Part shown: one piece after another, positions 1-7,951 of the stretch
Numbering within the stretch: position 1 is the stretch's first letter
Layout: every line of letters begins with the position of its first letter
Assembly: GCF_004378255.1 (NCBI RefSeq)
Contig: NZ_SNQG01000002.1
Coordinates: 1 to 64,000 of the forward strand
Origin: Mucilaginibacter phyllosphaerae
GTDB lineage: Bacteria > Bacteroidota > Bacteroidia > Sphingobacteriales > Sphingobacteriaceae
Length of the DNA: 64,000 nt
Direction: 5' to 3'
Translations under genes and position numbers: made by a program
Notes under the pieces: generated by a model
Seen by the model: the letters and a program-made list of their open reading frames with translations, nothing else
Databases searched by the model: none
What the model was told of the DNA's origin: nothing

Positions 1-71
1 TCCTCCAGTTTGTACGGCAGAAATGTCAATTGGTCGGGGTCATATGGTTTAAAGACTACTTTCGCTCCCAT
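1..71 (-). CDS. IS1182-family transposase, N-terminal fragment
   Basis: The ATG is at 69-71 and the frame stays open to the window edge, giving 23 residues. They read MGAKVVFKPYDPDQ and continue LTFLPYKLE. This matches the N-terminus typical of IS1182-type DDE transposases (FKPYxxxQxxLLPxxLE, the DUF772 / InsH N-terminal region), which bind the IS ends and catalyse cut-and-paste transposition. Only the extreme N-terminus is visible, so the catalytic DDE residues and the intactness of the gene cannot be judged. Confidence 0.6.
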   Translation of the reverse strand, partial: MGAKVVFKPYDPDQLTFLPYKLE

Positions 72-136
72 GACTTTAAGTTACCAAAATCGCATTAAAT
101 AACAAAAAGGCTGCCCCACTTTTGAGACAGCCTCTA
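1..136 (-). mobile_element. End of an IS1182-like insertion sequence
   Basis: The window opens inside an insertion sequence whose transposase reads leftward out of the window. About 40 bp upstream of the transposase start lies an imperfect inverted repeat at 109-136, with arms AGGCTG and CAGCCT around a central ACTTTTGAGA. It resembles the GGCTGTCTCAAAA-type ends common in Bacteroidota IS elements, so I take 136 as the approximate outer boundary. The target-site duplication cannot be seen because the other end lies outside the window. Confidence 0.6.
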
Positions 137-162
137 GCAAAATATATTATTATATTTGAGTT

Positions 163-507
163 ATGTCTATATCATGTTACAATACTAAAAGCGTTATTGA
201 AATAATAATGGGCTGCATTATGCTCATCGTTATTGTTGGGGTTTTAGTAAGAAGCATGTACAAAAAAAGCTCTACGGGTAAGCCTTCAGGAATAGGGGCC
301 AGAATTATACAATTTACTTGCGTAACATTAATTATCCCTACTCTGATAATTCTTGGTATTGAAAATATACTAAAAGGAGAAACTATAGCAACAATTATTG
401 GTGGCCTTATTGGATATGTTCTTTCTGGAGTAGGGAACTATGAAGGACCAGATAATAATAATCCAAAAAGCAGTAAGCCCAAGCCTGTGCCTACTAAAAT
501 AAATTAA
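163..507 (+). CDS. Small membrane protein of unknown function
   Basis: This 114-residue frame starts 27 bp after the presumed IS end. It has three hydrophobic stretches, at about residues 12-31, 48-65 and 72-91, and a hydrophilic Pro/Lys/Asn-rich tail (KSSKPKPVPTKIN). The topology suggests a small inner-membrane protein with a cytoplasmic basic tail. I do not recognise a family. It has its own strand and no operon partner. A weak inverted repeat (GGTCGAA / TTCGACC, 527-548) follows the stop and could be a terminator without a clear T-run. It may be a passenger or a leftover of the IS insertion, and coding status is likely but not certain. Confidence 0.5.
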   Translation: MSISCYNTKSVIEIIMGCIMLIVIVGVLVRSMYKKSSTGKPSGIGARIIQFTCVTLIIPTLIILGIENILKGETIATIIGGLIGYVLSGVGNYEGPDNNNPKSSKPKPVPTKIN

Positions 508-636
508 CTCAATTAAGTACTTCCCTGGTCGAAGTTTTTAATTCGACCTAAAACACAGTAAGCATTCTGCTTGCGTAAGCCAAAAGACCAATCTATAGCA
601 GTGCGCAAAGCCTAAAACAGTTTTGAAGGAATGGGT

Positions 637-1503
637 CTACCTCTCCATCATCTCCAAAACATCTTCTTCGCTACCCTCAAAAGGGCCTGATGCTTCAATT
701 TTTAGTCCGGCCATGGCGGCGGCAAATTCACCTGCTTTTTGGATATCGGCACCCTTAACACGTTTGTACAGGTAGCCGGCCATATAGGTATCGCCGCAAC
801 CGGTAGCATCTACCACATCGGTAGGTTTGTAAGCGGGGATGGTATAAAAAATACTATCGGCATATATTACCGAGCCCATGCTGCCCAGGGTTACCACCAC
901 TTCTTTTACGCCCCACCCGGCCAGTACCCGGGCGCCCTCTTTTATATCCGTAAGGCCGGTAAGCGCCTCTAATTCGTGTTCATTTACTTTCAGGATATCA
1001 ACATACTGCAGCGCTTCTTTTTTATCGGCCCAGTCGGTTGCATGTACGCCTTTGTCAATTACCTCGCGCAGATAGCCCTGTGCATCAACCGAAACATTCC
1101 CCCTGCTAAATAAAGCTTTGATCAGATCGGTAGACATATCATCGGCCAGTAACGGCCCCAAATGGAATATAATGGCCTCTACTTCTTTCAGGTCTTCGGC
1201 AACAAAGGCATCGGCCTTTTGCAAAACACGCTGCGTGCGGTTATCCTGGTTTTCACCGTAAATATTTTCAAAGTAAACGGTATGTGCACTGGGTAATACC
1301 TTTACCTCTATACCTTTATCACGCAGGGCGGTAACGCTTGGCAGTTCGGTATCGGCAACGGCGGTAACCAGGCCGTATTTAACATCCATGTTACGAATGG
1401 CGTTTGAAAAGTAAAAGGCAGTGCCCCCGGCCATATGTTTTACAGCCTTTGGAGTAACAATTTTATCTAAGGTAATATGCCCTATGCAACAAATATCGTA
1501 CAT
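637..1503 (-). CDS. PfkB-family carbohydrate kinase
   Basis: The 288-residue product has the ribokinase/PfkB fold and should phosphorylate a sugar or nucleoside with ATP in the cytoplasm. The N-terminal MYDICCIGHITLDKIV strand and the glycine pair at residues 26-27 (AGGTA) match PfkB signature 1. DATGCGD at 232-238 is signature 2: D238 is the expected catalytic base and the GCGD turn forms the anion hole. The length is normal for the family. The substrate cannot be read from sequence. Small Bacteroidota PfkB proteins of this type are not assigned to a classical ribokinase or fructokinase subgroup. It is monocistronic, and a -7 box lies about 33 bp upstream of the ATG. Confidence 0.85.
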   Translation of the reverse strand: MYDICCIGHITLDKIVTPKAVKHMAGGTAFYFSNAIRNMDVKYGLVTAVADTELPSVTALRDKGIEVKVLPSAHTVYFENIYGENQDNRTQRVLQKADAFVAEDLKEVEAIIFHLGPLLADDMSTDLIKALFSRGNVSVDAQGYLREVIDKGVHATDWADKKEALQYVDILKVNEHELEALTGLTDIKEGARVLAGWGVKEVVVTLGSMGSVIYADSIFYTIPAYKPTDVVDATGCGDTYMAGYLYKRVKGADIQKAGEFAAAMAGLKIEASGPFEGSEEDVLEMMER

Positions 1504-1535
1504 GTATTCAATTCTATTTACGGTAAGCGGGGGTA

Positions 1536-1543
1536 CAAATGTA
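1536..1543 (-). promoter_or_regulatory. Predicted -7 box of the PfkB kinase gene
   Basis: On the minus strand this reads TACATTTG, an exact match to the Bacteroidota -7 consensus TAnnTTTG. It would give a transcript start near 1529 and a leader of about 26 nt before the ATG at 1503. No good -33 TTTG is seen at the expected spacing, so this is only a moderate prediction. Confidence 0.45.
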
Positions 1544-1601
1544 ATAATCTGCCTGTCAAATATTTGCTATGGGCATTACAAACAGCATTTATTACATTGG
1601 C

Positions 1602-2381
1602 TTAACGGTTTTCGGCTATCTCGTTGGTCAGCTTCACAAAATCGGCCACGCTTAAACGTTCTGCGCGCAGGTCGAGGGTTTTATTATCCACCATCTTTTC
1701 TTTGTTAATGAGTGATGATACCGCGTTACGAAGGGTTTTACGGCGCTGGTTAAACCCTGCCTTTACCACCTGCCAAAACAATTTTTCGTCGCAGCCCAGG
1801 CCGGCTGTTGCATTGCGGGTAAGGCGTATCACAGCCGACAGTACCTTTGGCGGTGGGTTAAACACGCCCGCCTTAACAGTAAACAGGTATTCTACCTTGT
1901 AATAAGCCTGCAAAAAAACACTCAGTATCCCGTACTCCTTGCTTCCGGGTTTAGAGGCGCAGCGCTCGGCAACCTCTTTCTGAAACATGCCTACTACTTC
2001 GTGCACCTGGTCGCGGTGATCTAATATCTTAAAAAGTATTTGCGACGAGATATTGTACGGAAAGTTGCCGATAACGGCCATCTGGCTATCAAACTTGGCT
2101 TTAAAATCCAGTTCCAAAAAATCGGCGTTGATCAGGCGCTCGCCCAAAGCAGGATACTTTTTTTTCAGAAAAGTGTACGATTCGGTATCGATATCGATCA
2201 AAAAAGTTTCGTAATCGGTCTTTTGCAGCAAAAAATCAGACAGGATCCCCATCCCCGGGCCTACTTCCAGCACCTGCTTGTATTTACCTGCAGGGCGCAG
2301 GCTTTCTACAATTTTTGATGCGATATTTTTATCAGTAAGAAAGTGTTGCCCTAAATGTTTTTTTGCCCTTACCAATGTCAT
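1602..2381 (-). CDS. rsmA: 16S rRNA dimethyladenosine transferase RsmA (KsgA)
   Basis: RsmA dimethylates the two adjacent adenosines in the 3'-terminal helix of 16S rRNA (A1518 and A1519 in E. coli) using SAM, late in 30S assembly. The 259 residues show the family start KKHLGQHFLTD (7-17), the SAM-binding motif I LEVGPGMG (38-45), the acidic DID after motif II (63-65) and the adenine-clamping motif IV NFPY (106-109). The C-terminal helical domain contains FNQRRKTLRN. Length is usual. In many bacteria rsmA lies next to pdxA. Here the two are neighbours but divergent, with a 195-bp AT-rich intergenic region between their starts. Confidence 0.97.
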   Translation of the reverse strand: MTLVRAKKHLGQHFLTDKNIASKIVESLRPAGKYKQVLEVGPGMGILSDFLLQKTDYETFLIDIDTESYTFLKKKYPALGERLINADFLELDFKAKFDSQMAVIGNFPYNISSQILFKILDHRDQVHEVVGMFQKEVAERCASKPGSKEYGILSVFLQAYYKVEYLFTVKAGVFNPPPKVLSAVIRLTRNATAGLGCDEKLFWQVVKAGFNQRRKTLRNAVSSLINKEKMVDNKTLDLRAERLSVADFVKLTNEIAENR

Positions 2382-2576
2382 TATCTGTAATTATTTAAGC
2401 AAATTAAGGCATATTTGTGCTTTAATCAGGAATTATAAACTTAAAATCTTTTTATTTGCATGTTGTGCATAAACTTAACGGCTTATAGCACCAGGTAAAT
2501 TAAATAAAACCGGCTGTTTTTTTACCCGATGTAATCGGCGAAATTAAATCACAACCGGTTAAATCATCATACAATC

Positions 2577-3632
2577 ATGAGCGACAAACCTAAAATAGGC
2601 ATAAGTATCGGCGATGTTAACGGGATAGGGTTAGAGATCATCCTTAAAACCCTGTCAGACAGCCGCATCTACGATTACTGCACCCCTATTGTTTACGGGC
2701 ATACCAAGGTAGCGTCATTCCACCGCCGTGCTACCCATATCAGCGAGTTTAACTTTAACGTGGCAGACCATCCGGCTAATGCCCTGCACCGCAAACCCAA
2801 CATGATCAATTGTTGGGAAGAAGATGTGCGCATTGACATGGGCCAGGTAACTGCCGATGGTGGTAAGTACGCCCTGATATCTTTGCAGCGCGCCACAGAC
2901 GACCTGCTGGCCGGCCATATAGACGGGCTGGTAACCGCACCTATCAATAAAGATAACATCCAAAGCGAGGAGTTCAGTTTCCCCGGCCATACCGAATACC
3001 TGCAGCATCGCGACAGCAAACAAGAATCGCTGATGTTTTTGGTAAGCGATACCCTGCGTGTAGGCGTGGTAACCGGCCATATCCCGGTATCAAAAATAGC
3101 CGAAAGCATTACTACCGATAAAATTATACATAAGCTAAAGCTGATGAATACCAGCCTGCAGGAGGATTTCTGGATCCGCAAACCAAAAATTGCGGTACTG
3201 GGCCTAAACCCGCATGCCAGTGATAATGGGCTGATTGGTAACGAAGAAAAAGAAACCATTGTACCGGCGATAGAAGAAGCGCGCAATAATGATGTGCTGG
3301 CCTTTGGCCCCTACAGCGCCGACGGCTTTTTTGCCAACGGAACTTACCTGCAGTTTGATGCCGTACTGGCCATGTATCACGACCAGGGGCTGATCCCCTT
3401 TAAACAGATTGCGTTTGAAACGGGCGTAAATTATACAGCCGGGTTAAGCTTTGTGCGCACCTCTCCCGATCATGGTACGGCTTATGACATTGCCGGGAAG
3501 AACCTGGCGTCAGAGATCTCTTTCCGTGAGGCATTGTTTACGGCCATACACGTAATTAAGCACCGCAAAGAGACTGCCGAACTGAATGAAAACCCGCTGG
3601 TATTTGCCAAGTTAAGCCGCGACAGGGATTAA
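2577..3632 (+). CDS. pdxA: 4-hydroxythreonine-4-phosphate dehydrogenase PdxA
   Basis: PdxA oxidises 4-phosphohydroxy-L-threonine with NAD(P)+. The product decarboxylates to 3-amino-2-oxopropyl phosphate, a precursor of pyridoxine 5'-phosphate in the DXP-dependent vitamin B6 route. The 351 residues carry the N-terminal GISIGDVNGIG, the substrate motif FPGHTEYL (135-142), and three histidines at the spacing of the metal ligands of E. coli PdxA: H168 (TGHIP), H213 (NPHASD) and H268 (MYHDQGLIPFK). HGTAYDIAG follows at 299-307. All key residues are present. It is divergent from rsmA, and the next gene on the strand starts 79 bp downstream. Confidence 0.96.
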   Translation: MSDKPKIGISIGDVNGIGLEIILKTLSDSRIYDYCTPIVYGHTKVASFHRRATHISEFNFNVADHPANALHRKPNMINCWEEDVRIDMGQVTADGGKYALISLQRATDDLLAGHIDGLVTAPINKDNIQSEEFSFPGHTEYLQHRDSKQESLMFLVSDTLRVGVVTGHIPVSKIAESITTDKIIHKLKLMNTSLQEDFWIRKPKIAVLGLNPHASDNGLIGNEEKETIVPAIEEARNNDVLAFGPYSADGFFANGTYLQFDAVLAMYHDQGLIPFKQIAFETGVNYTAGLSFVRTSPDHGTAYDIAGKNLASEISFREALFTAIHVIKHRKETAELNENPLVFAKLSRDRD

Positions 3633-3711
3633 TAACCCTTTAGCAGATACTGTTTTGAATAAATAGCCGTTTAATTAAAACATTTATCTCTAAAAATCAT
3701 TCTCCTGTTTA

Positions 3712-4896
3712 ATGAGTAATTTAATTAACCGCATCAGGTCAATTGATGCGTTTCGTGCAGTTACTATGTTCCTGATGATCTTCGTGAATGATCTTGACGG
3801 AGTGCCCAATACCCCCGAATGGCTCAAACATGCTGGTATCAATGCCGACGCTTTAGGACTTGCTGATACCATTTTCCCGGCGTTTTTGTTTATAGTGGGC
3901 CTGTCTATCCCATACGCCTTTAAAAAGCGGCTGCATAACCAGAATGCCCATATCCCGATGCGTATCATTACGCGCTCGTTCGCCCTCATCTTTATCGGCT
4001 TTTTTCATGCCAATATGGAAACCTATAACGAGGCCACCACTGTTTTGCCCAAGCCCGTTTGGGATAGCCTGGCAACCTTCAGCTTCTTTTTCATCTTTTT
4101 AGATTATAGCAAAAACACCTCAAAACTAAGGCGTTATCTTTTCCAGGGCTTTGGCGTAGCTCTGCTGATAGCCATGTGCATCGTCTACAAAAGCACCGAC
4201 CCTAACCACCCTTGGCTGCATCTTACCTGGTGGGGCATACTGGGGCTTATAGGCTGGTCGTACCTGGTATGTGCATTCATATATTACTACTCCAACGGCA
4301 TATTATGGGTGCAGGCCGCCGCCTGGATCTTCTTCATGTTCTTCAATATCGATTTTCATTTCGGGATGCTCAACTTTTTAAGCGGTATCCAAAAATACAT
4401 GTGGATAGCCGGCAACGGTGCCATGCAGGCCTTTACTATGGCAGGTGTCTTTGTATCAGTGCTTTACATGCGCCTTAATAAAAATAACGAAATTAAAATG
4501 CTATGGGTAGCCATGCTGCTGATGGCCGTAATATTGTTTAATCTGGGCTTTATTGTACGCTATTTTAGCGGTGGCATCTCCAAAGCGCGCGATACCCCGT
4601 CATGGGTGCTGATATGTACCGGCATCAGTTTGGTAGTGTATGCATTCTTTATATTCTTGGTAGATTTTAAGCATAAGTTCCACTGGTTTAAGGTGATAGA
4701 ACCTGCGGGCACCAGTACTTTCACCTGCTACCTGCTGCCCTTTTTGTTTTACCCCCTTTACCAGATGACCAACCTGGGCTACCCCGAATACCTGGACCAG
4801 GGCACCGGCGGCCTCATCAAATGCATCGTGTTTTCGTTTGTGATGGTATGGCTTACAGGCCTGCTGCAAAAGATAAATGTGCGGCTAAAAATTTAG
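3712..4896 (+). CDS. DUF5009 membrane protein, acyltransferase-like (HGSNAT-related)
   Basis: The 394 residues form a polytopic inner-membrane protein with about ten hydrophobic helices. The start RIRSIDAFRAVTMFLMIFVN followed by DTIFPAFLFIVGLSIPYAF is typical of DUF5009/COG4299 proteins, the bacterial relatives of heparan-alpha-glucosaminide N-acetyltransferase. H40, in the loop between the first two helices (WLKHAGIN), sits where the active-site histidine lies in the lysosomal enzyme, so transmembrane transfer of an acetyl or acyl group to a periplasmic sugar is a reasonable inference. The substrate is unknown. It probably has its own promoter, and the cupin gene 129 bp downstream need not be co-transcribed. 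Confidence 0.75.
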   Translation: MSNLINRIRSIDAFRAVTMFLMIFVNDLDGVPNTPEWLKHAGINADALGLADTIFPAFLFIVGLSIPYAFKKRLHNQNAHIPMRIITRSFALIFIGFFHANMETYNEATTVLPKPVWDSLATFSFFFIFLDYSKNTSKLRRYLFQGFGVALLIAMCIVYKSTDPNHPWLHLTWWGILGLIGWSYLVCAFIYYYSNGILWVQAAAWIFFMFFNIDFHFGMLNFLSGIQKYMWIAGNGAMQAFTMAGVFVSVLYMRLNKNNEIKMLWVAMLLMAVILFNLGFIVRYFSGGISKARDTPSWVLICTGISLVVYAFFIFLVDFKHKFHWFKVIEPAGTSTFTCYLLPFLFYPLYQMTNLGYPEYLDQGTGGLIKCIVFSFVMVWLTGLLQKINVRLKI

Positions 4897-5025
4897 CGAT
4901 GACCCGATTTAAACCGGGGGCAGATGCACACCGTAAGTCCCAGAAAACAGCGGATTTTTTCGCCCGTAAACTACTTTTTTTCGCCCCTTTTTCGCCTTAT
5001 ATTGCACGTTTAATTACCGTAGCCC

Positions 5026-5514
5026 ATGCCCAACACCGCCCCGTACTGGATAAACCATTTAAACCTGCAACCGCACCCCGAGGGTGGCTATTACAAAGAA
5101 GTTTTCCGGTCGGCAAATGAGGTGAGCCGGGCCGGCGAAACCGCGGCCAGGCAGGCATGCACCTCCATCTACTATTTGCTGGAAGGGGCCGACTTTTCGG
5201 GCTTCCACCGCCTGGCGTCCGACGAGTTGTGGTACTTCCATAAAGGCGCCCCATTGCACATCCATGTCATCGCAACCGACGGCACCCAAACCACCATCGA
5301 ACTGAGCGACACCGGTACCGGCCAGCTGCAGGCCATTATACCACCCCACACCTGGTTCGCTGCCGAGCTACCCACAGGCACCGGCTTCGCCCTGGTAAGC
5401 TGCGCCGTGGCACCCGGCTTTGACTTTGCCGAGTTTGAGATGGCCAACCGCGACGAGCTGCTGGCGCAATATCCGCAACATGCAAAAATACTGGGTAGGC
5501 TGTGCAGACCGTAA
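5026..5514 (+). CDS. DUF985 cupin-family protein
   Basis: The 162-residue protein is a cupin_5/DUF985 member. It starts YWINHLNLQPHPEGGYYKE, continues TSIYYLLEG and HRLASDELWYFHKGAPLHIHVI, and ends with IPPHTWFAAEL, the two conserved cupin cores of the family. These small cytoplasmic beta-barrels usually bind a nucleotide-sugar or metal, but the reaction is not established for most members. I would not assign an epimerase activity. GC content is a little higher than in its neighbours. The gene is followed by a gene remnant on the other strand and a strong bidirectional hairpin. Confidence 0.85.
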   Translation: MPNTAPYWINHLNLQPHPEGGYYKEVFRSANEVSRAGETAARQACTSIYYLLEGADFSGFHRLASDELWYFHKGAPLHIHVIATDGTQTTIELSDTGTGQLQAIIPPHTWFAAELPTGTGFALVSCAVAPGFDFAEFEMANRDELLAQYPQHAKILGRLCRP

Positions 5515-5520
5515 CAGAAG

Positions 5521-5649
5521 CTACAAGCGCCTGTCGCCCTCGTTAATCGCCAAATCATTGATACTGGCATAGCGTTTCTGCATCAGGCCGTTCACATATA
5601 CAGCACAAGGCTTTATGCAAGAGCCGGTATCCGCTGTTATCAGGTTTAA
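5521..5649 (-). pseudogene. Remnant of a receptor-plug-like coding sequence
   Basis: On the minus strand a 42-codon open stretch preceded by a stop encodes ITADTGSCIKPCAVYV followed by NGLMQKRYASINDLAINEGD and RRL, then TAG. It has the texture of real protein. It recalls the plug region of Bacteroidota TonB-dependent or carboxypeptidase-regulatory-domain proteins (CAVYVNG... SINDL... GDxR), where residues up to IEVY would normally follow. There is no start codon at the expected place and no continuation. I read it as a decayed fragment. The alternative is chance coding texture. Confidence 0.3.
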
Positions 5650-5667
5650 TTACTTTGGGCTGTAAAC

Positions 5668-5706
5668 AATAAAGCACAGTGGCATTAGCGGCCACTGTGC
5701 TTTATT
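5668..5706. terminator. Bidirectional intrinsic terminator
   Basis: A perfect 16-bp inverted repeat (AATAAAGCACAGTGGC at 5668-5683 with its complement at 5691-5706) encloses a 7-nt loop and ends in A/T-rich flanks. It lies between the cupin gene (+) and the MFS gene (-), which converge on it, and can stop transcription from both sides. Confidence 0.8.
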
Positions 5707-5732
5707 ATCTTTTTATATAACCGTGTTATCTA

Positions 5733-7013
5733 TTAAAATCCTTCATTTAGGGCAACCTCTTCCGGAATCATCACTTTGGAATCAGCCATTTTCTTTTTGG
5801 TCATGTGATCAACCCGCCACATTAAAAAGATGCTGATGATGGATATCACCACAATTACATAACCTACTACATTATAGTGCTGCAGGGGGCTGCCCTTGCT
5901 TTGCTGCGTTACAATCATACCTGCAACAGCCGCGGCTACCCCGCCTGCAATTTGCTGCAGCGACGCGTTAACGCTCATGAACGCCCCGCGGTCGCTGGGG
6001 TCAGGTATGGCGCTGGTTAGGGCCGAGGATGGTACCATGCGGCTCATTACGCCCATCATTAGCATAATATTGAATGCCATTACCAAAGGCAGCGGTGTTA
6101 CACCCAAATTGGTATAAATTACACCGACAACCATCATCCATACAGATGCAATGGCAAAGATCCTGAACTTATCTATCTTATCGCTTAGTTTACCTACCAG
6201 CGGCATAATGAGTAAGGAACTGAGGCCGGATACCATCAGCAGCATCGTGAGCTGTTTATAGCTAACGCCCAGGTTGTTCACTGCAAAGGCGCTGCCGAAG
6301 GGCATCATCATAAACCCACCTATAGACAGCAGGGCGGTAGAGGTAAAGCCTACGCGGTAGTTAGCCTTAGATACCGTATGCCACAAGTGCGCCAGGGCCG
6401 ACTGGTTACGCTGTGTGGCCAGGTGCGCCGTAAGCGGTTTTAAATATACGGCAATGGCCATGGCTATTAAAATACTCAGGGCGGCAACCATCCAGAAGGG
6501 TGCTTCCCACTGCCACAGGGTAGCAATATAAATACCGATAGGCACCCCCAGCACCTGGCTGGCGCCAAACCCCATCTGGATAAAGCCCATTACCCGGCCG
6601 CGCTGCTGCAGGGCAAAAATATCGGTAATAATGGCCATGGATATGGAACCGATAACCCCGCCAAACAGGCCGGTGATGATGCGTGCGGCCACCAAAGCCG
6701 CATAAGAATGCGCCATGCCGCAAAAAACAGTACCCACAATAAAGCCGATGTAAAAAAACAACAGCAGTTTTTTACGGTCGAATTTATCGGCGAAGCCTGC
6801 AGTGAGCAGGCCGGAGATACCCGCGCTAAAGGCGTAGGCAGACACCGCCACGCCAAATGCCGATGGCTTTAAGTTAAGCGATTTCATCAGCATATCGCCC
6901 AACGGCGACATCACCATAAAATCAAGTATCACGGTAAACTGGGTAATAGCCAATATAAATATTGCAAATTTTTGGTAGCCTGTAAATGCCGCTGCCGGCT
7001 GCTTGTTATCCAT
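5733..7013 (-). CDS. MFS drug/metabolite efflux transporter
   Basis: This 426-residue major facilitator has about twelve transmembrane helices. The loop 2-3 motif A GFADKFDRKKLL follows helix 2, and a second weaker motif GKLSDKIDKFR lies in the second half, as in DHA1-type proton-coupled exporters. The substrate is unknown. It is the last gene of a compact operon with a TetR regulator and a 76-residue protein (gaps of 4 and 6 bp). This arrangement argues for ligand-induced efflux. The operon ends at the strong hairpin at 5668-5706. Confidence 0.88.
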   Translation of the reverse strand: MDNKQPAAAFTGYQKFAIFILAITQFTVILDFMVMSPLGDMLMKSLNLKPSAFGVAVSAYAFSAGISGLLTAGFADKFDRKKLLLFFYIGFIVGTVFCGMAHSYAALVAARIITGLFGGVIGSISMAIITDIFALQQRGRVMGFIQMGFGASQVLGVPIGIYIATLWQWEAPFWMVAALSILIAMAIAVYLKPLTAHLATQRNQSALAHLWHTVSKANYRVGFTSTALLSIGGFMMMPFGSAFAVNNLGVSYKQLTMLLMVSGLSSLLIMPLVGKLSDKIDKFRIFAIASVWMMVVGVIYTNLGVTPLPLVMAFNIMLMMGVMSRMVPSSALTSAIPDPSDRGAFMSVNASLQQIAGGVAAAVAGMIVTQQSKGSPLQHYNVVGYVIVVISIISIFLMWRVDHMTKKKMADSKVMIPEEVALNEGF

Positions 7014-7019
7014 GGGATG

Positions 7020-7250
7020 TTAGGTTAGTTCGCAGCAGTAATAGCCGCTGCTGTTCATCAGTTCAATTATCTGCGGATGGCTTAAGGTGTAGGATACTAT
7101 CCTTAATACACAGTCTTCATCATCCAGATCTACACTCCAGCACTGTATATCCGGGTTGCCATCCAGCAGGGTATGTAATAGTTGTTTATCGCCGGCACAG
7201 TTTGCGTTGGTTTTAAACAGCAGGATATGGTCAAAATTTTCTGTTAGCAT
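7020..7250 (-). CDS. Small protein of the TetR-MFS operon, unknown function
   Basis: The 76-residue protein lies between the TetR regulator and the MFS exporter with 4- and 6-bp gaps, so it is almost certainly translated as part of that operon. It has no signal peptide or membrane helix. It is acidic (DGNPDIQCWSVDLDDEDCVLRI) and carries five cysteines, including a C-terminal YYCCEL. The alternation KTNANC..., IQCWSVDLDDEDCVLRIVSY and HPQIIELMNSSGYYCCEL suggests a small alpha/beta ferredoxin-like fold resembling HMA-type heavy-metal-binding domains, but without CxxC. Binding of the effector or a metal is speculation. Confidence 0.75.
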   Translation of the reverse strand: MLTENFDHILLFKTNANCAGDKQLLHTLLDGNPDIQCWSVDLDDEDCVLRIVSYTLSHPQIIELMNSSGYYCCELT

Positions 7251-7254
7251 ATAA

Positions 7255-7845
7255 TTACTTTTTCAGGGCTTTTACAACCAGGTTAAACGTTTGCCAAAGC
7301 ACCTCGTCTGTCAGCTTAAAAGGTTTGCCGGTCATGCTTTGCCCTTCATTATCAAAGCGTACGAGGTTATACAAAGGGGCGAAGGCGACAGACCAGTACA
7401 CCTCAAAGGGCATCGGTTCAATTTCGCCGCGCTGGATAATGTTATGCATAAATTTGGACATGATGATCTTAAAGTCGGCTAAAAAGCCGGCCAGGAATTT
7501 ATCCTGATAGCTGGAAGTACGCAGCTGATCAAAAAACGTATTCATCACCGGGTTATCCATCATATACTGATACCTGTTTTGCCATTGCCTGCGCAGGCCC
7601 TGCTCAAAATGCATATTGGGGTCAAAGCCATTGATCATAGCCTTTGCCATCATCTCACCTTCTTCCATAGCCACATTCAGGATCAGGTCATCCCTGTCCT
7701 TATAATAAATGTAAAGTGTAGCAACAGATATGCTGCATGCCTTGGCCAGCTTATTCATGCTGAAGCCCTCGAAGCCGTCTTTCACAATCAGTTCGATAGC
7801 TTTTTGCTTTACCAGCTGTACTTTATCCGGGTTTCTTACGCGCAT
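7255..7845 (-). CDS. TetR/AcrR-family transcriptional regulator
   Basis: The 196-residue protein has a TetR N-terminal helix-turn-helix. AIELIVKDGFEGFSMNKLAKACSIS spans helices 1-3, and VATLYIYYKDRDDLIL contains the recognition helix and the conserved YxYYKxKDxL-type turn. The C-terminal two thirds are helical and should form the ligand pocket and dimer interface. It is the first gene of the operon with the 76-aa protein and the MFS exporter. A perfect 20-bp palindrome next to its -7 box is the expected autoregulatory operator, so it most likely represses its own operon until a ligand binds. Confidence 0.93.
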   Translation of the reverse strand: MRVRNPDKVQLVKQKAIELIVKDGFEGFSMNKLAKACSISVATLYIYYKDRDDLILNVAMEEGEMMAKAMINGFDPNMHFEQGLRRQWQNRYQYMMDNPVMNTFFDQLRTSSYQDKFLAGFLADFKIIMSKFMHNIIQRGEIEPMPFEVYWSVAFAPLYNLVRFDNEGQSMTGKPFKLTDEVLWQTFNLVVKALKK

Positions 7846-7861
7846 TTGATAATCTATCCCA

Positions 7862-7886
7862 CAAATATAAATGAATATTCATTTAT
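7862..7886 (-). promoter_or_regulatory. Promoter -7 box with abutting palindromic TetR operator
   Basis: On the minus strand TATATTTG (7869-7862) exactly fits the Bacteroidota -7 box TAnnTTTG, about 17 bp before the TetR ATG. Overlapping its upstream edge is a perfect 20-bp palindrome at 7867-7886, centred on TGAATATTCA. A dimer bound there would cover the -7/-33 spacer. The position, symmetry and adjacent TetR gene make this the likely operator. No matching -33 box is evident. Confidence 0.7.
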
Positions 7887-7908
7887 TTATAAATTATTTA
7901 AACAAAAA

Positions 7909-7928
7909 AAGCCGCTGTTAAGCGGCTT
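7909..7928 (-). terminator. Intrinsic terminator of the BI-1 family gene
   Basis: Read on the minus strand, AAGCCGCT, loop TAAC, AGCGGCTT is followed by a run of T residues. It stands 24 bp after the stop of the BI-1 gene and before the TetR promoter, separating the two transcription units. Confidence 0.8.
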
Positions 7929-7951
7929 CCAATTTGTTGTACGATTATTGA

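Noticed and set aside
2693..3286. Long open frame antisense to pdxA
   Set aside because: It is a shadow of pdxA: Ser/Arg/Leu-rich, low-complexity translation with no family likeness. The same applies to other antisense frames over metH, recG and the ALDH gene.
7020..7250. Copper chaperone (HMA domain)
   Set aside because: The size and alternation resemble it, but the metal-binding MxCxxC motif is missing, so no metal function is claimed.
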